This document shows positions 26,389 through 36,300 of a stretch of 64,000 nucleotides of DNA, piece after piece (the stretch's first letter is position 1; the number at the start of each line of letters is the position of its first letter). The stretch covers positions 54,063 through 118,062 of the forward strand of contig JAGFIS010000033.1 of the NCBI GenBank assembly GCA_024103425.1, in the 5' to 3' direction. Both the position numbers and the translations under genes were made by a program. The notes under the pieces are model-generated. The model saw nothing but the letters and a program-made list of their open reading frames with translations. It had not been told where the DNA came from and searched no databases. The stretch is from Chitinophagaceae bacterium. Its GTDB lineage: Bacteria; Bacteroidota; Bacteroidia; Chitinophagales; Chitinophagaceae.

Positions 26389-28068
26389 ATGCGATACATT
26401 TTTTCATTAGTTATTGCTTTTATTTTTCTTTCGATGCCCGGACAGTCACAACCGGCCACTCAATATCTTATTAAACTGAAGAATAAAACCGGAACACCGT
26501 TTTCTATCGATCGTCCACAGGAGTTTTTGTCACAACGAGCCATTGAGAGAAGACAGAAGCAGGGGATTGCCATAGTGGAGAATGATTTGCCTGTAAATCC
26601 GGCATATTTAGATAGCATCGCATCTGTTGAGAATGTTACTGTTAAAAATGTCAGCAAATGGCTGAATCAGGTTTGCATTGTAACAAGTGATGTAACTGCC
26701 CTTGACAGAATAGCTCAGTTTACGTTTGTCCAAGGGGCACAAAGAGTTCTCAGGCAGGGATTATTCCCTTCTGTGATGAGGCCGAAACTCGACCTCGATC
26801 TTAAGGATGCCCGCGAGGTAACAGGAGTTCGTGGAATGACAAGTCTTGATTACGGATTATCAGAAAAGCAGGTAACTATTCATAAAGGAGATTTTCTGCA
26901 CGATAAAGGCTTTACAGGAAGGGGGGTGCTGATTTCAATTATTGATGCAGGTTATACGAATTATATGACACTGCCTGCGTTTGACAGCATAAGGTTGAAC
27001 GGACGGATACTGGATACTTATGATTTTGTAGCCAATAAAGTAAGCGTGAACGATGCACATAACCACGGAATGCAGTGCCTTAGTATCATGGCTGCTAATG
27101 TGCCCGGGCAGATGATCGGAACCGCTCCCGGAGCCTCTTATCTGCTCTACAGATCTGAGGACGGTGGTTATGAATCTCCTGCAGAAGAACAATACTGGAT
27201 AGCCGCTGCAGAACGCAGCGATAGTGCGGGAGCAGATGTAGTTACCACTTCGCTCGGATATACTACTTTCAATAATCCGGCTTTTGATTATACATACAAT
27301 GATATGAACGGCACTACGACCATCATTTCAAGAGGAGCTGCAATTGCGGCATCTAAAGGGATGATTATGCTGGTAGCAGCCGGTAACGATGGTAATAAGT
27401 CCTGGCATTACATCGGTACACCCGCTGATGCGTTTGGAGTGCTTACAGTTGGTGCTGTGGATGTGAACGGAGATCCCGGGGCCTTTAGTAGTTATGGCCC
27501 TTCTTCAGACGGAAGGCAAAAACCTGAAGTTTCATCGGTTGGAGTGGCTACATACGTACAGGGGCCTTCCGGTAATTTTCAATCGGGCAACGGAACTTCA
27601 TTTGCTACTCCAAACCTGGCAGGACTTGTTGCTTGTCTGTGGCAGGCATTCCCTGAATTCACTTCGCAGGAAATTATGGATGTGGTAATTAGAAGCAGCA
27701 ATCGTTATTCAAATCCTGATTTTAAGATGGGATACGGTATCCCCGATTTTGAAACGGCTTATAATTCGCTCGATCGCGAGAGAACGCGCAGGATGGCAGA
27801 GAAGGTTCTCGATGGGAACAATCTGGTAATATTTCCGAACCCCGTCAATTCATTGGCAAGGATTGTGCTGAAGCCTCAGTCAACCGGTGAATTCAGTATT
27901 GCCCTGTATGATATGTCTGGAAGATTATTCTTCAGACAGAAACAGACGCTTACAGCCGGTGAAGTAAGAATTATACCTTTCTCTAAAAACACATTGGTAG
28001 CCGGAATCTATATCCTCAAGATTCAAAACGGCAGTGAGCAGTATTCTAGAAAGATAGTGATAGAGTAG
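26389..28068 (+). CDS. Subtilisin-like S8 serine protease with T9SS sorting domain
   Basis: A 559-residue secreted protease. A signal peptide ends near GQSQP (residue 21). A propeptide-like region (about 25-130) includes KNKTGTPFSIDRPQEFLSQRA, a common N-terminal element of Bacteroidota S8 proteins. The catalytic triad is D186 (SIIDAG), H226 (DAHNHGMQ) and S404 (GNGTSFATP), with N333 in the oxyanion motif AAGNDG. The last 80 residues carry a T9SS type A domain (FPNPVNSLARIVLK, then LVAGIYILKI). It is preceded by a lipoprotein gene and ends 11 bp from the convergent methyltransferase stop. Confidence 0.94.
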   Translation: MRYIFSLVIAFIFLSMPGQSQPATQYLIKLKNKTGTPFSIDRPQEFLSQRAIERRQKQGIAIVENDLPVNPAYLDSIASVENVTVKNVSKWLNQVCIVTSDVTALDRIAQFTFVQGAQRVLRQGLFPSVMRPKLDLDLKDAREVTGVRGMTSLDYGLSEKQVTIHKGDFLHDKGFTGRGVLISIIDAGYTNYMTLPAFDSIRLNGRILDTYDFVANKVSVNDAHNHGMQCLSIMAANVPGQMIGTAPGASYLLYRSEDGGYESPAEEQYWIAAAERSDSAGADVVTTSLGYTTFNNPAFDYTYNDMNGTTTIISRGAAIAASKGMIMLVAAGNDGNKSWHYIGTPADAFGVLTVGAVDVNGDPGAFSSYGPSSDGRQKPEVSSVGVATYVQGPSGNFQSGNGTSFATPNLAGLVACLWQAFPEFTSQEIMDVVIRSSNRYSNPDFKMGYGIPDFETAYNSLDRERTRRMAEKVLDGNNLVIFPNPVNSLARIVLKPQSTGEFSIALYDMSGRLFFRQKQTLTAGEVRIIPFSKNTLVAGIYILKIQNGSEQYSRKIVIE

Positions 28069-28079
28069 GGGGAGTGCAA

Positions 28080-29234
28080 CTATTTCTTCAGCAAAGCTGT
28101 GTACAGTGTATCTGCTCTCATTTTGTAGCCTTTGATATACGTCTGCGCAACCGGAGTTAGTCTGAATTCTTTCTCGAAAGACGCTACATTCTTTTCGTTC
28201 TCCTCTTCAAAGACCGAGCATGTTACATATAACAGATACCCTCCTTTCTTTAGTTTGGGCACTACGTTTTTGATAATTGACTTCTGAATTTCAGCGTATG
28301 TTATGATGTTTGTTTCAGGAAAGAAAGAGAATTGCTCGGGTGTGCGCGACCAGGTGCCCGATCCACTGCATGGCACATCGGCAATGATAACATCAAAAGA
28401 TTCCTCCGGTACCTCAGGTACTTTCTGCGTTAGGTCAGCTTTGAATAAGGCATGGCTTTTAATTCCTGCATCAGAAAATCTTTTTTGTAAGTTATGCAGG
28501 ATAGTATCACGTTTATCGCTCACTGTTAGTTGGCAATTTGGAAAAGTATCCTTGATTAGTATAGATTTTCCGCCGCTTCCCGCACAGCAGTCCCAGATAC
28601 TTAATTCAGAAGTATCTGAGAAAGTCTTTTTTAAAAGATCAATTGTCTTTCCTGAGGAATAATCTTGTATTACTGCTTCTCTGTCGGTCTTAAGCAGATT
28701 CCTGATATTGGTAGTATTAGGTAGGGCTATATTTTTTTCGTCTGCAATGAGGTATGGCTTCCCGGATTCTTTCAATTTTTTTAGAATTCTATCAGCCGCT
28801 CCGGGGCGAACTCTCAGGAACAAATGTGGCTGAATTAAAAAAGAGAGCGCAAAAGCCTGTTCGTCGATTTCTTTACTCAGGTCTTGTTTGAAGGGGAACA
28901 ATAGGTCTGTATTCAATTTGTCGCTGTAGTTCTTCAATTTTTTCTTCAAATCATCGACGATAGCAGTATAACTCTCTGTGAAGGCATTATTGATAACAAG
29001 TGATAGCCCTGTTTGAATAATATCTTCGATAGAAGAGGGGCCACTGAGGCCTTTCACGATTCTGAAATAAGTATAACAAAGTTGTGTAATTGCTTTTCTG
29101 TCTTTGGATCCGTGCTTCTTATTGGCGGCGAAATAATTTTTGAGGTAAATGTGCAGAGGTATTGCGCCCTTATATGCCTCAATCAGATTTTCGGCATAAC
29201 GCATATGGCTCCCACGATAAGAAATTTCTTCCAT
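28080..29234 (-). CDS. RsmB/NOL1-NOP2-family RNA m5C methyltransferase
   Basis: A 384-residue SAM-dependent RNA cytosine-C5 methyltransferase. The N-terminal helical part (about 1-110) resembles the NusB-like region of RsmB but is shorter or diverged. The Rossmann core has WDCCAGSGGKS (SAM loop), DKRDTI, the first Cys in ADVPCSGSGTW (C289) and the catalytic Cys in YVTCSVF (C339). The usual target is 16S rRNA; the exact base cannot be given. ATG at 29204 (MRYAENLIEAY) is an alternative start. It has its own unit between the subtilase and sucB. Confidence 0.88.
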   Translation of the reverse strand: MEEISYRGSHMRYAENLIEAYKGAIPLHIYLKNYFAANKKHGSKDRKAITQLCYTYFRIVKGLSGPSSIEDIIQTGLSLVINNAFTESYTAIVDDLKKKLKNYSDKLNTDLLFPFKQDLSKEIDEQAFALSFLIQPHLFLRVRPGAADRILKKLKESGKPYLIADEKNIALPNTTNIRNLLKTDREAVIQDYSSGKTIDLLKKTFSDTSELSIWDCCAGSGGKSILIKDTFPNCQLTVSDKRDTILHNLQKRFSDAGIKSHALFKADLTQKVPEVPEESFDVIIADVPCSGSGTWSRTPEQFSFFPETNIITYAEIQKSIIKNVVPKLKKGGYLLYVTCSVFEEENEKNVASFEKEFRLTPVAQTYIKGYKMRADTLYTALLKK

Positions 29235-29274
29235 CGCTCAGGCTTGGTTAAAACGAAACGTGCTCAACAGGAAT

Positions 29275-30537
29275 CTATAGTCCTAAGAGCGTTGTAACCG
29301 GGTCTTTACCAAACAGTAATTGCTCAGGATTTTCAAGCAACTGTTTTACTCTTACTAAGAAACTAACAGACTCTCTTCCATCAATTACTCTGTGATCGTA
29401 GCTGAGGGCAATATACATCATTGGCCTGATTTCAATTTTGCCATCGATTACCACCGGCCTTTGCACGATGTTGTGCATACCCAGGATAGCACTCTGCGGA
29501 ATATTCAGAATAGGAGTACTCATCAGCGAACCAAAGACACCTCCGTTAGTAATGGTGAAGGTTCCTCCTGTCATTTCTTCGATAGTCAATTTGTTCTCGC
29601 GAGCTTTTGTTGCCAGATCAATAACCGCTTTTTCCAGTTCTGCCATACTCAGGCTTTCTGCATTTCTAATAACAGGAACTACCAGGCCTTTAGGCGCTGA
29701 TACGGCAATAGAAATATCTACATAGTCGTGATAAACAAGGCTGTCGCCGTCTAATCTTGCGTTCACTGCAGGCCACTCCTGTAAAGCGAAGCAGCAAGCC
29801 TTAGCAAAGAAGCTCATAAAGCCCAGACCAACATCGTGGGTTTTCTTGAAAGCATCTTTGTACTTGGATCTGATTTGCATGATGGGACTCATGTCAACTT
29901 CATTGAATGTAGTCAACATAGCTGTTCCGTTCTTAGCTTCAACAAGGCGGCGACTGATGGTTCTCCTCAATGGAGTCATCTTCTTCGTTTCTTCATTTCT
30001 GGAGAACATTTCTTTGTCGGGAAGACGTCCCGGATTGTTCAATATGTTTAATACATCATCACGTGTAAGCTTACCGTGCGATCCGGTGCCTACGGCCTTT
30101 GAAACATCTACTTTTTTATCTGCTATAATTGCAGCTGCCAGCGGTGTAGCCTTCGGTGCTTCCACTGCGGCAGGTGCAGGCTTTTTCTCTTCGGGTTTTG
30201 GTGCCGGCGCTTCTTCTTTCTTAGCTTCAACTTTAAGTTCCGGTACAGGGACGGGAGCTGGGGCAGATTCTGCGGAAGCCGTGGCACCTGCAGGTTTCTT
30301 TGCTGTATCATCAATCTCTGCAACAACCTGGCCTATTTCCAGCGTATCATCAACCTGTGCTTTGGTATGTAGAATACCGGCTTGCTCTGCATTGATTTCG
30401 AAAGTAGCCTTTTCACTCTCCAGTTCCGCAATAACCTCATCACGCTCAACCCAGTCACCGTCATTCTTTATCCACTTGGTCAGAGTCACTTCGTTAATAC
30501 TTTCACCTACTGTAGGAACTTTAATTTCTATTGCCAT
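29275..30537 (-). CDS. sucB: 2-oxoglutarate dehydrogenase E2, dihydrolipoyl succinyltransferase
   Basis: A 420-residue E2 component of the 2-oxoglutarate dehydrogenase complex, transferring succinyl to CoA in the TCA cycle. The lipoyl domain is residues 1-76 with the lipoylated K43 in [11 protein letters not shown] long Ala/Pro/Lys/Glu linker (about 80-130) and a peripheral subunit-binding domain (about 130-170, [15 protein letters not shown]) lead to the catalytic domain (about 190-420) ending in [15 protein letters not shown] with the active-site His. It lies 42 bp downstream of sucA. E3 is not in the window. Confidence 0.95.
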   Translation of the reverse strand: MAIEIKVPTVGESINEVTLTKWIKNDGDWVERDEVIAELESEKATFEINAEQAGILHTKAQVDDTLEIGQVVAEIDDTAKKPAGATASAESAPAPVPVPELKVEAKKEEAPAPKPEEKKPAPAAVEAPKATPLAAAIIADKKVDVSKAVGTGSHGKLTRDDVLNILNNPGRLPDKEMFSRNEETKKMTPLRRTISRRLVEAKNGTAMLTTFNEVDMSPIMQIRSKYKDAFKKTHDVGLGFMSFFAKACCFALQEWPAVNARLDGDSLVYHDYVDISIAVSAPKGLVVPVIRNAESLSMAELEKAVIDLATKARENKLTIEEMTGGTFTITNGGVFGSLMSTPILNIPQSAILGMHNIVQRPVVIDGKIEIRPMMYIALSYDHRVIDGRESVSFLVRVKQLLENPEQLLFGKDPVTTLLGL

Positions 30538-30554
30538 TACTATGTTTTAATTTA

Positions 30555-30562
30555 CAAACCTA
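30555..30562 (-). promoter_or_regulatory. Candidate internal promoter element ahead of sucB
   Basis: Minus-strand TAGGTTTG matches TAnnTTTG within the 42-bp gap between sucA and sucB. The -33 position would fall in the sucA stop region and shows no TTTG. It may give extra sucB transcript. Confidence 0.3.
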
Positions 30563-30579
30563 AAAAGAAAAAATATTTT

Positions 30580-33312
30580 TTAAATACTGAATGCCGTGTT
30601 GAGCAATTCTTCCTGCTCTTCTTTGTGAATCTTAGAGTATCCCGAAGCCGTAGCCGCACTTGCCGGACGCGCAACGATTCCCATATTGAAGTTGGGCAGG
30701 TTCATTTTTAGGAAAGCTGCAGCACCCATATTTAACGGCTCCTCCTGTACCCAAATCCAGACGGCCTTCTTATACTTCTTAACCAACTCCATCAATTGCT
30801 TTTCAGGAAGCGGATACAATTGTTCCATTCTCACAATCGCAACATTCTGTACGTTGTCTTTCTGTCTCTTTTCGTGCAAGTCGAAGTACACCTTACCACT
30901 ACACAAAATAACCTTGGTAATTGAGTCCGGATTATCTGTGGAGTCATCAATTATTTCCTTAAATCCTCCTGAGGTGAATTCTTCTATTGATGAATAAGTA
31001 TCGTGCAATCGAAGGTTGGCCTTCGGAGAGAAGTTGACTAACGGTTTCCTGAATGGCCAGGCGAGTTGTCTTCTAAGAACGTGGAAGAAGTTAGAAGCTG
31101 TAGTAACATTAGTAACAACGATGTTATCTTCTGCACACATTTGCAGAAAACGTTCGATACGGGCACTGCTGTGTTCGGGCCCTTGACCCTCGTAACCGTG
31201 AGGCAGAAGTAGTACCATCCCATTCATTCTTCCCCATTTCTGTTCGGAACAAACGACAAATTGGTCGATGATGGTTTGGGCACCGTTGGCAAAATCGCCA
31301 AACTGTGCTTCCCAGATAACCAGGTTATTCGGATTCGCCATTGCATAACCGAATTCAAATCCCATGACTGCATACTCACTTAAGAGCGAGTTCCAGATGC
31401 GCATTTGTCCCTGGTTCGGACCGATATTGCTCAGGCGGTTATAGAGGCTGTCGTTTTTCTCATCTCTTAAAACAGCATGTCTGTGGCTGAAAGTACCGCG
31501 TCTTACGTCTTGTCCGCTCATTCTCACATCCTTTCCTTCATTTAGGATGGATGCATAAGCCAGTAATTCACCGGTTGCCCAGTCAAATTTTCTTTCAGTT
31601 TCAAACAGTTTCTCTTTATCCTGCAATAATTTCTTAATCTTCCTCAGAGGAGAGAAGTTCTCAGGAACTTCCATAATAGCGTGGAAGAGGTGGATAATTT
31701 CCTCTTCGGGGATAGCTGTTACGGGAGAAACATCAAAGTCTTCATGGTTAGATCTACGCAGGCTCTGCCACCACGTTTCAGGTTTCTGATAGGTATAAGG
31801 TAGCGGGTTTTGTTTTACTTCGTCTAATCTGGCCTGCAGGTCATCCCAGTATTTCTTCTCCATTTCTTCAGCCAGCACAGTTGTCTCATTTCCTTCGGCA
31901 GCTACGAGAAACTTAATATATTGTTCGCGAGGATTAGGATGATTATCGATAAGAGCATACAAGCCTGGTTGAGTGTATTTCGGGTCATCTCCTTCATTGT
32001 GACCGTGTTTACGATAGCACACCATATCTACAAAAACATCCGAATTAAATTCCTGACGGTATTGGGTTGCGATTTCGGCAGCCTTCACTACAGCCTCTGC
32101 GTCATCACCGTTTACGTGGAATACAGGTGCCTGGATGATAGAGGCGAGAGATGTACAATAGTCTGAGCTGCGTGCATCATCAAAATCTGTTGTAAAACCT
32201 ACCTGGTTATTAATTACAAAGTGAACTGTGCCTCCTGTGCTGAATCCCTCAAGTGCACTCATTTGTGTAGTCTCGTAAACGATACCTTGTCCTGCCAGTG
32301 AAGAGTCTCCGTGAATCAGTATCGGAAGAATTTCATCATAATTGCTATTATAAATCACGTCAGCCTTACTTCTGGCGAAACCGAGAACAACGGGATCCAC
32401 GGCTTCCAGGTGTGACGGATTGGGGGCAAGTTTCAGATTAATAGCCTTTCCGTTGGGTGTTACCACTTCGCTACTGTAACCCATATGATATTTTACGTCG
32501 CCACTGCCCATTGTACTGTCAGTAGGTGCAGTGCCTTCAAACTCCGTGAAAATCTGTTCGTAAGTCTTACCGAGAATATTCGCCAGCACATTCAGACGGC
32601 CTCTGTGAGCCATACCGATGGCTACTTCTTTTACTCCCATGTCTGCAGCTTTAGACACAATGGCATCCAATGCCGCTATGGTACCTTCACCGCCTTCGAG
32701 CGAGAATCTTTTCTGACCGATATATTTTTTCTGCAAAAATTCTTCAAACATCACTCCCTGATTGAGCTTTTCCAGAATGCGTTTACGCTGGGCAATATCA
32801 AGAGGTCTCAGCATTGTTTTTTCTGCGGCATTAATTATCCATTGGATTTCTTGGGGGTCATTGATTGAGCCAAATTCCACACCAACTGATGAGGCGTAAC
32901 ATTTTTGTAAGTGCTCTAATACTTTCTTTAATTGTGTGTCTGGCATACCCAGGATACGGGCAGATTCAAAGTTGCTGTCGAGATCTGCATCCGTCAGACC
33001 GAAGTTCTCCAAACCCAGATTAGCTCTTCTGTCTTTGCGCTCTCTTATAGGGTTAGTCTTGGCAATCAGGTGGCCTTTTTTACGGTAAGCCTGAATCAGT
33101 TGATAAACGCCGAATTCTTTGGCAAGATTTCCAACAGCTACAGCAGGGGCATCTGCAGTAGTATCAACACCATTTCTGGAGACAGCAAAGTCGTAGCCCT
33201 CAAAAAATTTTCTTAGTTCTAAATCAACACTTTCCGGATTGTTCTTGAAGTCAAGATAAAGATTCTCAATGTACGATGGATGAGATGCCGTGATAAACGA
33301 GAAGTCCTTCAT
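30580..33312 (-). CDS. sucA: 2-oxoglutarate dehydrogenase E1 (decarboxylating)
   Basis: A 910-residue thiamine-diphosphate enzyme that decarboxylates 2-oxoglutarate and passes the succinyl group to E2. The N-terminus SFITASHPSYIENLYLDFKNNP is the short E2-binding segment. Core motifs are RFSLEGGEGTIAALD, GMAHRGRLNVLANILGK, HGDSSLAGQGIVYE, NQVGFTTD, YRKHGHNEGDDPKYTQP and, in the C-terminal half, RGTFSHRHAV and LLPHGYEGQGPEHSSAR. The length is normal for the family. It is upstream of sucB on the minus strand. The 365-bp gap before it also holds the divergent rpsT promoter. Confidence 0.96.
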   Translation of the reverse strand: MKDFSFITASHPSYIENLYLDFKNNPESVDLELRKFFEGYDFAVSRNGVDTTADAPAVAVGNLAKEFGVYQLIQAYRKKGHLIAKTNPIRERKDRRANLGLENFGLTDADLDSNFESARILGMPDTQLKKVLEHLQKCYASSVGVEFGSINDPQEIQWIINAAEKTMLRPLDIAQRKRILEKLNQGVMFEEFLQKKYIGQKRFSLEGGEGTIAALDAIVSKAADMGVKEVAIGMAHRGRLNVLANILGKTYEQIFTEFEGTAPTDSTMGSGDVKYHMGYSSEVVTPNGKAINLKLAPNPSHLEAVDPVVLGFARSKADVIYNSNYDEILPILIHGDSSLAGQGIVYETTQMSALEGFSTGGTVHFVINNQVGFTTDFDDARSSDYCTSLASIIQAPVFHVNGDDAEAVVKAAEIATQYRQEFNSDVFVDMVCYRKHGHNEGDDPKYTQPGLYALIDNHPNPREQYIKFLVAAEGNETTVLAEEMEKKYWDDLQARLDEVKQNPLPYTYQKPETWWQSLRRSNHEDFDVSPVTAIPEEEIIHLFHAIMEVPENFSPLRKIKKLLQDKEKLFETERKFDWATGELLAYASILNEGKDVRMSGQDVRRGTFSHRHAVLRDEKNDSLYNRLSNIGPNQGQMRIWNSLLSEYAVMGFEFGYAMANPNNLVIWEAQFGDFANGAQTIIDQFVVCSEQKWGRMNGMVLLLPHGYEGQGPEHSSARIERFLQMCAEDNIVVTNVTTASNFFHVLRRQLAWPFRKPLVNFSPKANLRLHDTYSSIEEFTSGGFKEIIDDSTDNPDSITKVILCSGKVYFDLHEKRQKDNVQNVAIVRMEQLYPLPEKQLMELVKKYKKAVWIWVQEEPLNMGAAAFLKMNLPNFNMGIVARPASAATASGYSKIHKEEQEELLNTAFSI

Positions 33313-33650
33313 AATGGATAAATAACCAGCCTTTTTAACTTTTCTTGGTTACGTGCAAATATCGCTTCTTTTTTCCACAAGTATTTTTAAATATTGCAAC
33401 ATTCGACAGGTTTTCAATTAATACTTCTATAAATCGCTATCAGTACCCGCCGGGGCATTTTTTGCAGGAGGTTTTAGAAGAAAAATGTCCTGAAAATATA
33501 GTCGAAGAATGGCGGAAAATCAGGATATGTTTGAAAACCCCGATCCGGGTTTTGGGTGTGAAAATCGGATATCTGCCCGGAGTGTCAGCTTTCTGCCTTT
33601 TTTAGAAAACTTTACATTAGATAAATAACGTAATTAATTGAAAATATCCC
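33313..33650. other. Non-coding gap between sucA and the rpsT promoter
   Basis: No gene is supported. An 86-codon open frame (33345-33605) has no recognisable features and ends in a phenylalanine-leucine-rich tail. A hairpin with arms AAAACCC (33534-33540) and GGGTTTT (33547-33553) is visible; its role is unclear. Confidence 0.5.
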
Positions 33651-33658
33651 TATCTTTG
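33651..33658 (+). promoter_or_regulatory. -7 promoter element of rpsT
   Basis: TATCTTTG is a perfect TAnnTTTG match followed by CACCCC, and the ATG of rpsT is 19 bp downstream. This short leader is typical of Bacteroidota ribosomal protein genes. No clear -33 box. Confidence 0.65.
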
Positions 33659-33677
33659 CACCCCAAAAAAAGAATTA

Positions 33678-33935
33678 ATGGCAAATCACGCAGCTACTAA
33701 GAAGAATATAAGAAAGACAAAGTCCAGGAACGAGCTGAACCGTTACCAGGGTAAAACGACCCGGAACGCTATCAGAGACTTCAAAAAAATTGACAGCAAA
33801 GACACGGCTACAGCTGAGTTTCCTGCCTTGGCTTCTAAAATAGACAAGTTGGCAAAGAAAGGAATTATCCACAAGAATAAAGCAGCTAACCTTAAGTCTA
33901 AGCTTACTAAAGGCATCGCCAGAATAGGAAGCTAA
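33678..33935 (+). CDS. rpsT: 30S ribosomal protein S20
   Basis: An 85-residue, Lys/Arg-rich, all-helical protein that binds 16S rRNA in the small subunit. The start MANHAATKKNIRKTKSRNELNRY and the segment LASKIDKLAKKGIIHKNKAANLKSKL match S20 along its whole length. It is a single-gene unit with its own promoter upstream and a strong terminator 39 bp downstream. Confidence 0.96.
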   Translation: MANHAATKKNIRKTKSRNELNRYQGKTTRNAIRDFKKIDSKDTATAEFPALASKIDKLAKKGIIHKNKAANLKSKLTKGIARIGS

Positions 33936-33973
33936 TTCTATAGAGAATTACAATTCGATATATACATCATTTG

Positions 33974-34005
33974 ACCGTCATGCACCACAGTATGACGGTT
34001 TTTTT
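33974..34005 (+). terminator. Rho-independent terminator of rpsT
   Basis: ACCGTCAT (33974-33981) pairs with ATGACGGT (33992-33999) and runs into seven Ts (33999-34005). Confidence 0.92.
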
Positions 34006-34066
34006 ATTCGCCCCGACTGGTGTATAATTTTTATGCAGGCGGTAAAAGTAAAACTCTCAATACCCG

Positions 34067-34074
34067 TAAATTTG
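34067..34074 (+). promoter_or_regulatory. Candidate -7 promoter element for the M14 peptidase gene
   Basis: TAAATTTG matches TAnnTTTG 67 bp before the preferred ATG at 34141. It lies inside the longer open frame, which supports the shorter start. No -33 box found. Confidence 0.4.
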
Positions 34075-34140
34075 ATTGACTGCATAGTTAGATTCAGGAC
34101 TAGATTCACTTTTTATTCTTTACGACAAAAACATCTGTAC

Positions 34141-35871
34141 ATGTTTAAGATTAAATGGCTCGCTCTTCTTTTGTTTACGGGATATACTTTTTCGGCCTCA
34201 GCCCAAACTACACTTTTTGAACAGAGTAAAGGCACCAGAACTGCAACCTATTTTGAAGTGATAGATTTCTATAAGGCGCTGGATGCAAAGAGCAAAAAGG
34301 TGCAAATGATAACTAAGGGACCGACTGATGCAGGTTATCCTCTGCATGTAGTGATGGTAGATAACGAAGGTGTATTTGATCCTGCAGCATGGCATAAGAA
34401 GGGTAAAGTTGTGATTATGATCAACAATGGTATCCATCCCGGAGAGCCGGATGGAATTGATGCCAGCCAGATGTTGGTACGAGACTTTGTAAACGGAAAA
34501 TTCAACCTGCCCGATAATGTAGCGCTGGCTTTCATACCTGTTTATAATATCGGCGGCTTCCTGAATCGCCAGCAATTGACCCGAATCAGTCAGGACGGAC
34601 CGGAAGAATACGGATTCAGGGGAAATGCTCAGAACTACGACCTCAACAGGGATTTCACCAAAGGAGACACAAAAAACTCAAGGTCATGGGTAGATATATT
34701 TCACTGGCTTAATCCCGATATTATGATCGATAACCACGTGAGCGATGGGGCCGATTTTCAATATGTAATTACCCTGATCTCTACTCAGTATGATAAACTT
34801 GGTGGAGGGTTAGGCAAATGGATGAAGGAGGAATTTGACCCCGGTGTCTATAGCAAAATGAAGGAGAGGGGGCAGGAGATGTATCCCTATGTAGCTGTGA
34901 TGGGTACAGACCCCTCAGTAGGTTTTGGAATGTTTTACGACTCTCCCCGTTATTCAACCGGCTTTGCCGCTTTGTTCGGAACTGTGGCCTATATGCCCGA
35001 AACGCATATGTTAAAGCCCTATAAAGACCGGGTTTATGCTACTTTCGACCTTATGCAGGTGATCATTGGAGAAGCCGGGAAGAAGGGCAGTGCACTCAAA
35101 CAGGCGAGACAGAAAGCCATGCAGGAGAAATTAACTCAGACGGTATTCCCTTTGTCATGGAGAATGGACAGAAGCCAGTATAAAATGCTGACTTTCAGGG
35201 GGTACGAAACAGGACGGAAAGAGAGCGGGGTTTCTAATTTACCTGTTTTGTTTTTTGACAGGACTAAACCATATGCAAAGGAGATAAAACATTATGAAGT
35301 TTACCTACCCGATAATCCGGTAGAAAAGCCGAAAGCCTATGTTATCCCGCAGGGCTGGTGGAAAGTGATTGAACTGCTGGAACTGAACCGCATTAAAATG
35401 GAAAGATTGCCGAAAGATACCTTCATTGATGTTACAGTTTATCAAATCGAATCACTCTCTTCTATGCCTACCGCTTACGAAGGGCATCATCGCAATAGCC
35501 AGGTGAAGGTAAAAGCTGTGACAGAAAAAGCTCAGTTCCTGAAAGGAGATTACCTTATTTATACTAACCAACCCGGAAACAGGTTTTTAGTTGAAATGCT
35601 GGAGCCTACCGGGGACGATAGTTACTTCTCCTGGAATTTCTTTGATCCCATCCTGCAACGGAAGGAGGGATATACCACCTACAGGTGGAATGATCAGGCA
35701 GTCGACTTTCTGAATAAGAATGCCGGTGTGAAAAAGATGTTTGACGAGAAGATGCAGACAGATTCAGCCTTTGCCAAAAATCTTAACCAGCAACTGAATT
35801 TTATTTTTATCAATTCACCTTATTATGAAAAGGCCTACATGAGGTATCCGGTGTATCGTATTGAACGCTGA
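34141..35871 (+). CDS. Secreted M14-family zinc carboxypeptidase
   Basis: A 576-residue exported metallopeptidase. ATG 34141 gives MFKIKWLALLLFTGYTFSASAQ, a good signal peptide, whereas the open frame start at 34033 would bury it behind 36 residues. Zinc ligands are H99 and E102 in GIHPGEPDG, and a later His in DNHVSDGADFQY; MPETHML may supply the catalytic Glu. The catalytic domain occupies roughly residues 40-320. The C-terminal 250 residues form an extra domain with no family I can name. It likely trims peptides in the periplasm or outside. It is monocistronic, followed by a 545-bp gap. Confidence 0.88.
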   Translation: MFKIKWLALLLFTGYTFSASAQTTLFEQSKGTRTATYFEVIDFYKALDAKSKKVQMITKGPTDAGYPLHVVMVDNEGVFDPAAWHKKGKVVIMINNGIHPGEPDGIDASQMLVRDFVNGKFNLPDNVALAFIPVYNIGGFLNRQQLTRISQDGPEEYGFRGNAQNYDLNRDFTKGDTKNSRSWVDIFHWLNPDIMIDNHVSDGADFQYVITLISTQYDKLGGGLGKWMKEEFDPGVYSKMKERGQEMYPYVAVMGTDPSVGFGMFYDSPRYSTGFAALFGTVAYMPETHMLKPYKDRVYATFDLMQVIIGEAGKKGSALKQARQKAMQEKLTQTVFPLSWRMDRSQYKMLTFRGYETGRKESGVSNLPVLFFDRTKPYAKEIKHYEVYLPDNPVEKPKAYVIPQGWWKVIELLELNRIKMERLPKDTFIDVTVYQIESLSSMPTAYEGHHRNSQVKVKAVTEKAQFLKGDYLIYTNQPGNRFLVEMLEPTGDDSYFSWNFFDPILQRKEGYTTYRWNDQAVDFLNKNAGVKKMFDEKMQTDSAFAKNLNQQLNFIFINSPYYEKAYMRYPVYRIER

Positions 35872-36199
35872 TAAACAGAGGAGGTTAGAGCAAAAAAAAA
35901 ACCGCATTCCTTTGGGGGCAGCGGCACAGTTAGTTTTCACGGCTTGGCTTGTTTTGTCAATTTTTTTGATGAGGATATTGGTTGTATTTCATCAAAAGAA
36001 TTGTCATATTTAAGAGTCCTTAAAAAAAGACTGAGAAACCAAATTAAAAAGAAGTTGACTGATATCGGACTTTTTTGGTTTTTCAGGAAATTGGTAAATA
36101 CTGTTTTTCCTTTGGATTTTTGGAGTTTTGGATAACTTGGATAATTATTGATTAACGCCATTAAACATCAATCAACTTCTGGTGCAAATATAGAAGTGC

Positions 36200-36235
36200 G
36201 GGCATCCCGTGTCAATAGCGCTATTGCCCTTTTTT
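36200..36235 (+). terminator. Palindrome with T run in the convergent gap
   Basis: The 14-bp perfect palindrome CAATAGCGCTATTG (36213-36226) is flanked by GGGCA (36200-36204) and TGCCC (36225-36229), followed by six or more Ts (36230-36235). It can act as a + strand terminator, although 330 bp beyond the M14 stop. Confidence 0.5.
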
Positions 36236-36282
36236 AACAAAGTTAATATTACCGCAAAAATCGTAAGAGTCCTGCCAGGGGG

Positions 36283-36300
36283 TATCGTAAAACTACGATA
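36283..36300. repeat. Inverted repeat TATCGTA-AAAC-TACGATA
   Basis: Perfect 7-bp arms (36283-36289 and 36294-36300) around a 4-nt loop, with a further ATCGTA about 25 bp upstream at 36270-36275. No T run follows. It may be a protein-binding site or part of a structured RNA. Confidence 0.45.

Noticed and set aside
29846..30550. 234-codon open frame on the + strand
   Set aside because: It lies entirely opposite sucB, is Ser/Ala-rich as expected of an antisense reading of the Ala/Pro linker, and has no family features.
33345..33605. 86-codon open frame before rpsT
   Set aside because: No start context, no recognisable domain and atypical composition; best read as non-coding.
35937..36161. Small open frames on both strands in the convergent gap
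   Set aside because: They are mutual antisense shadows in AT-rich DNA, with no promoter or family signal.
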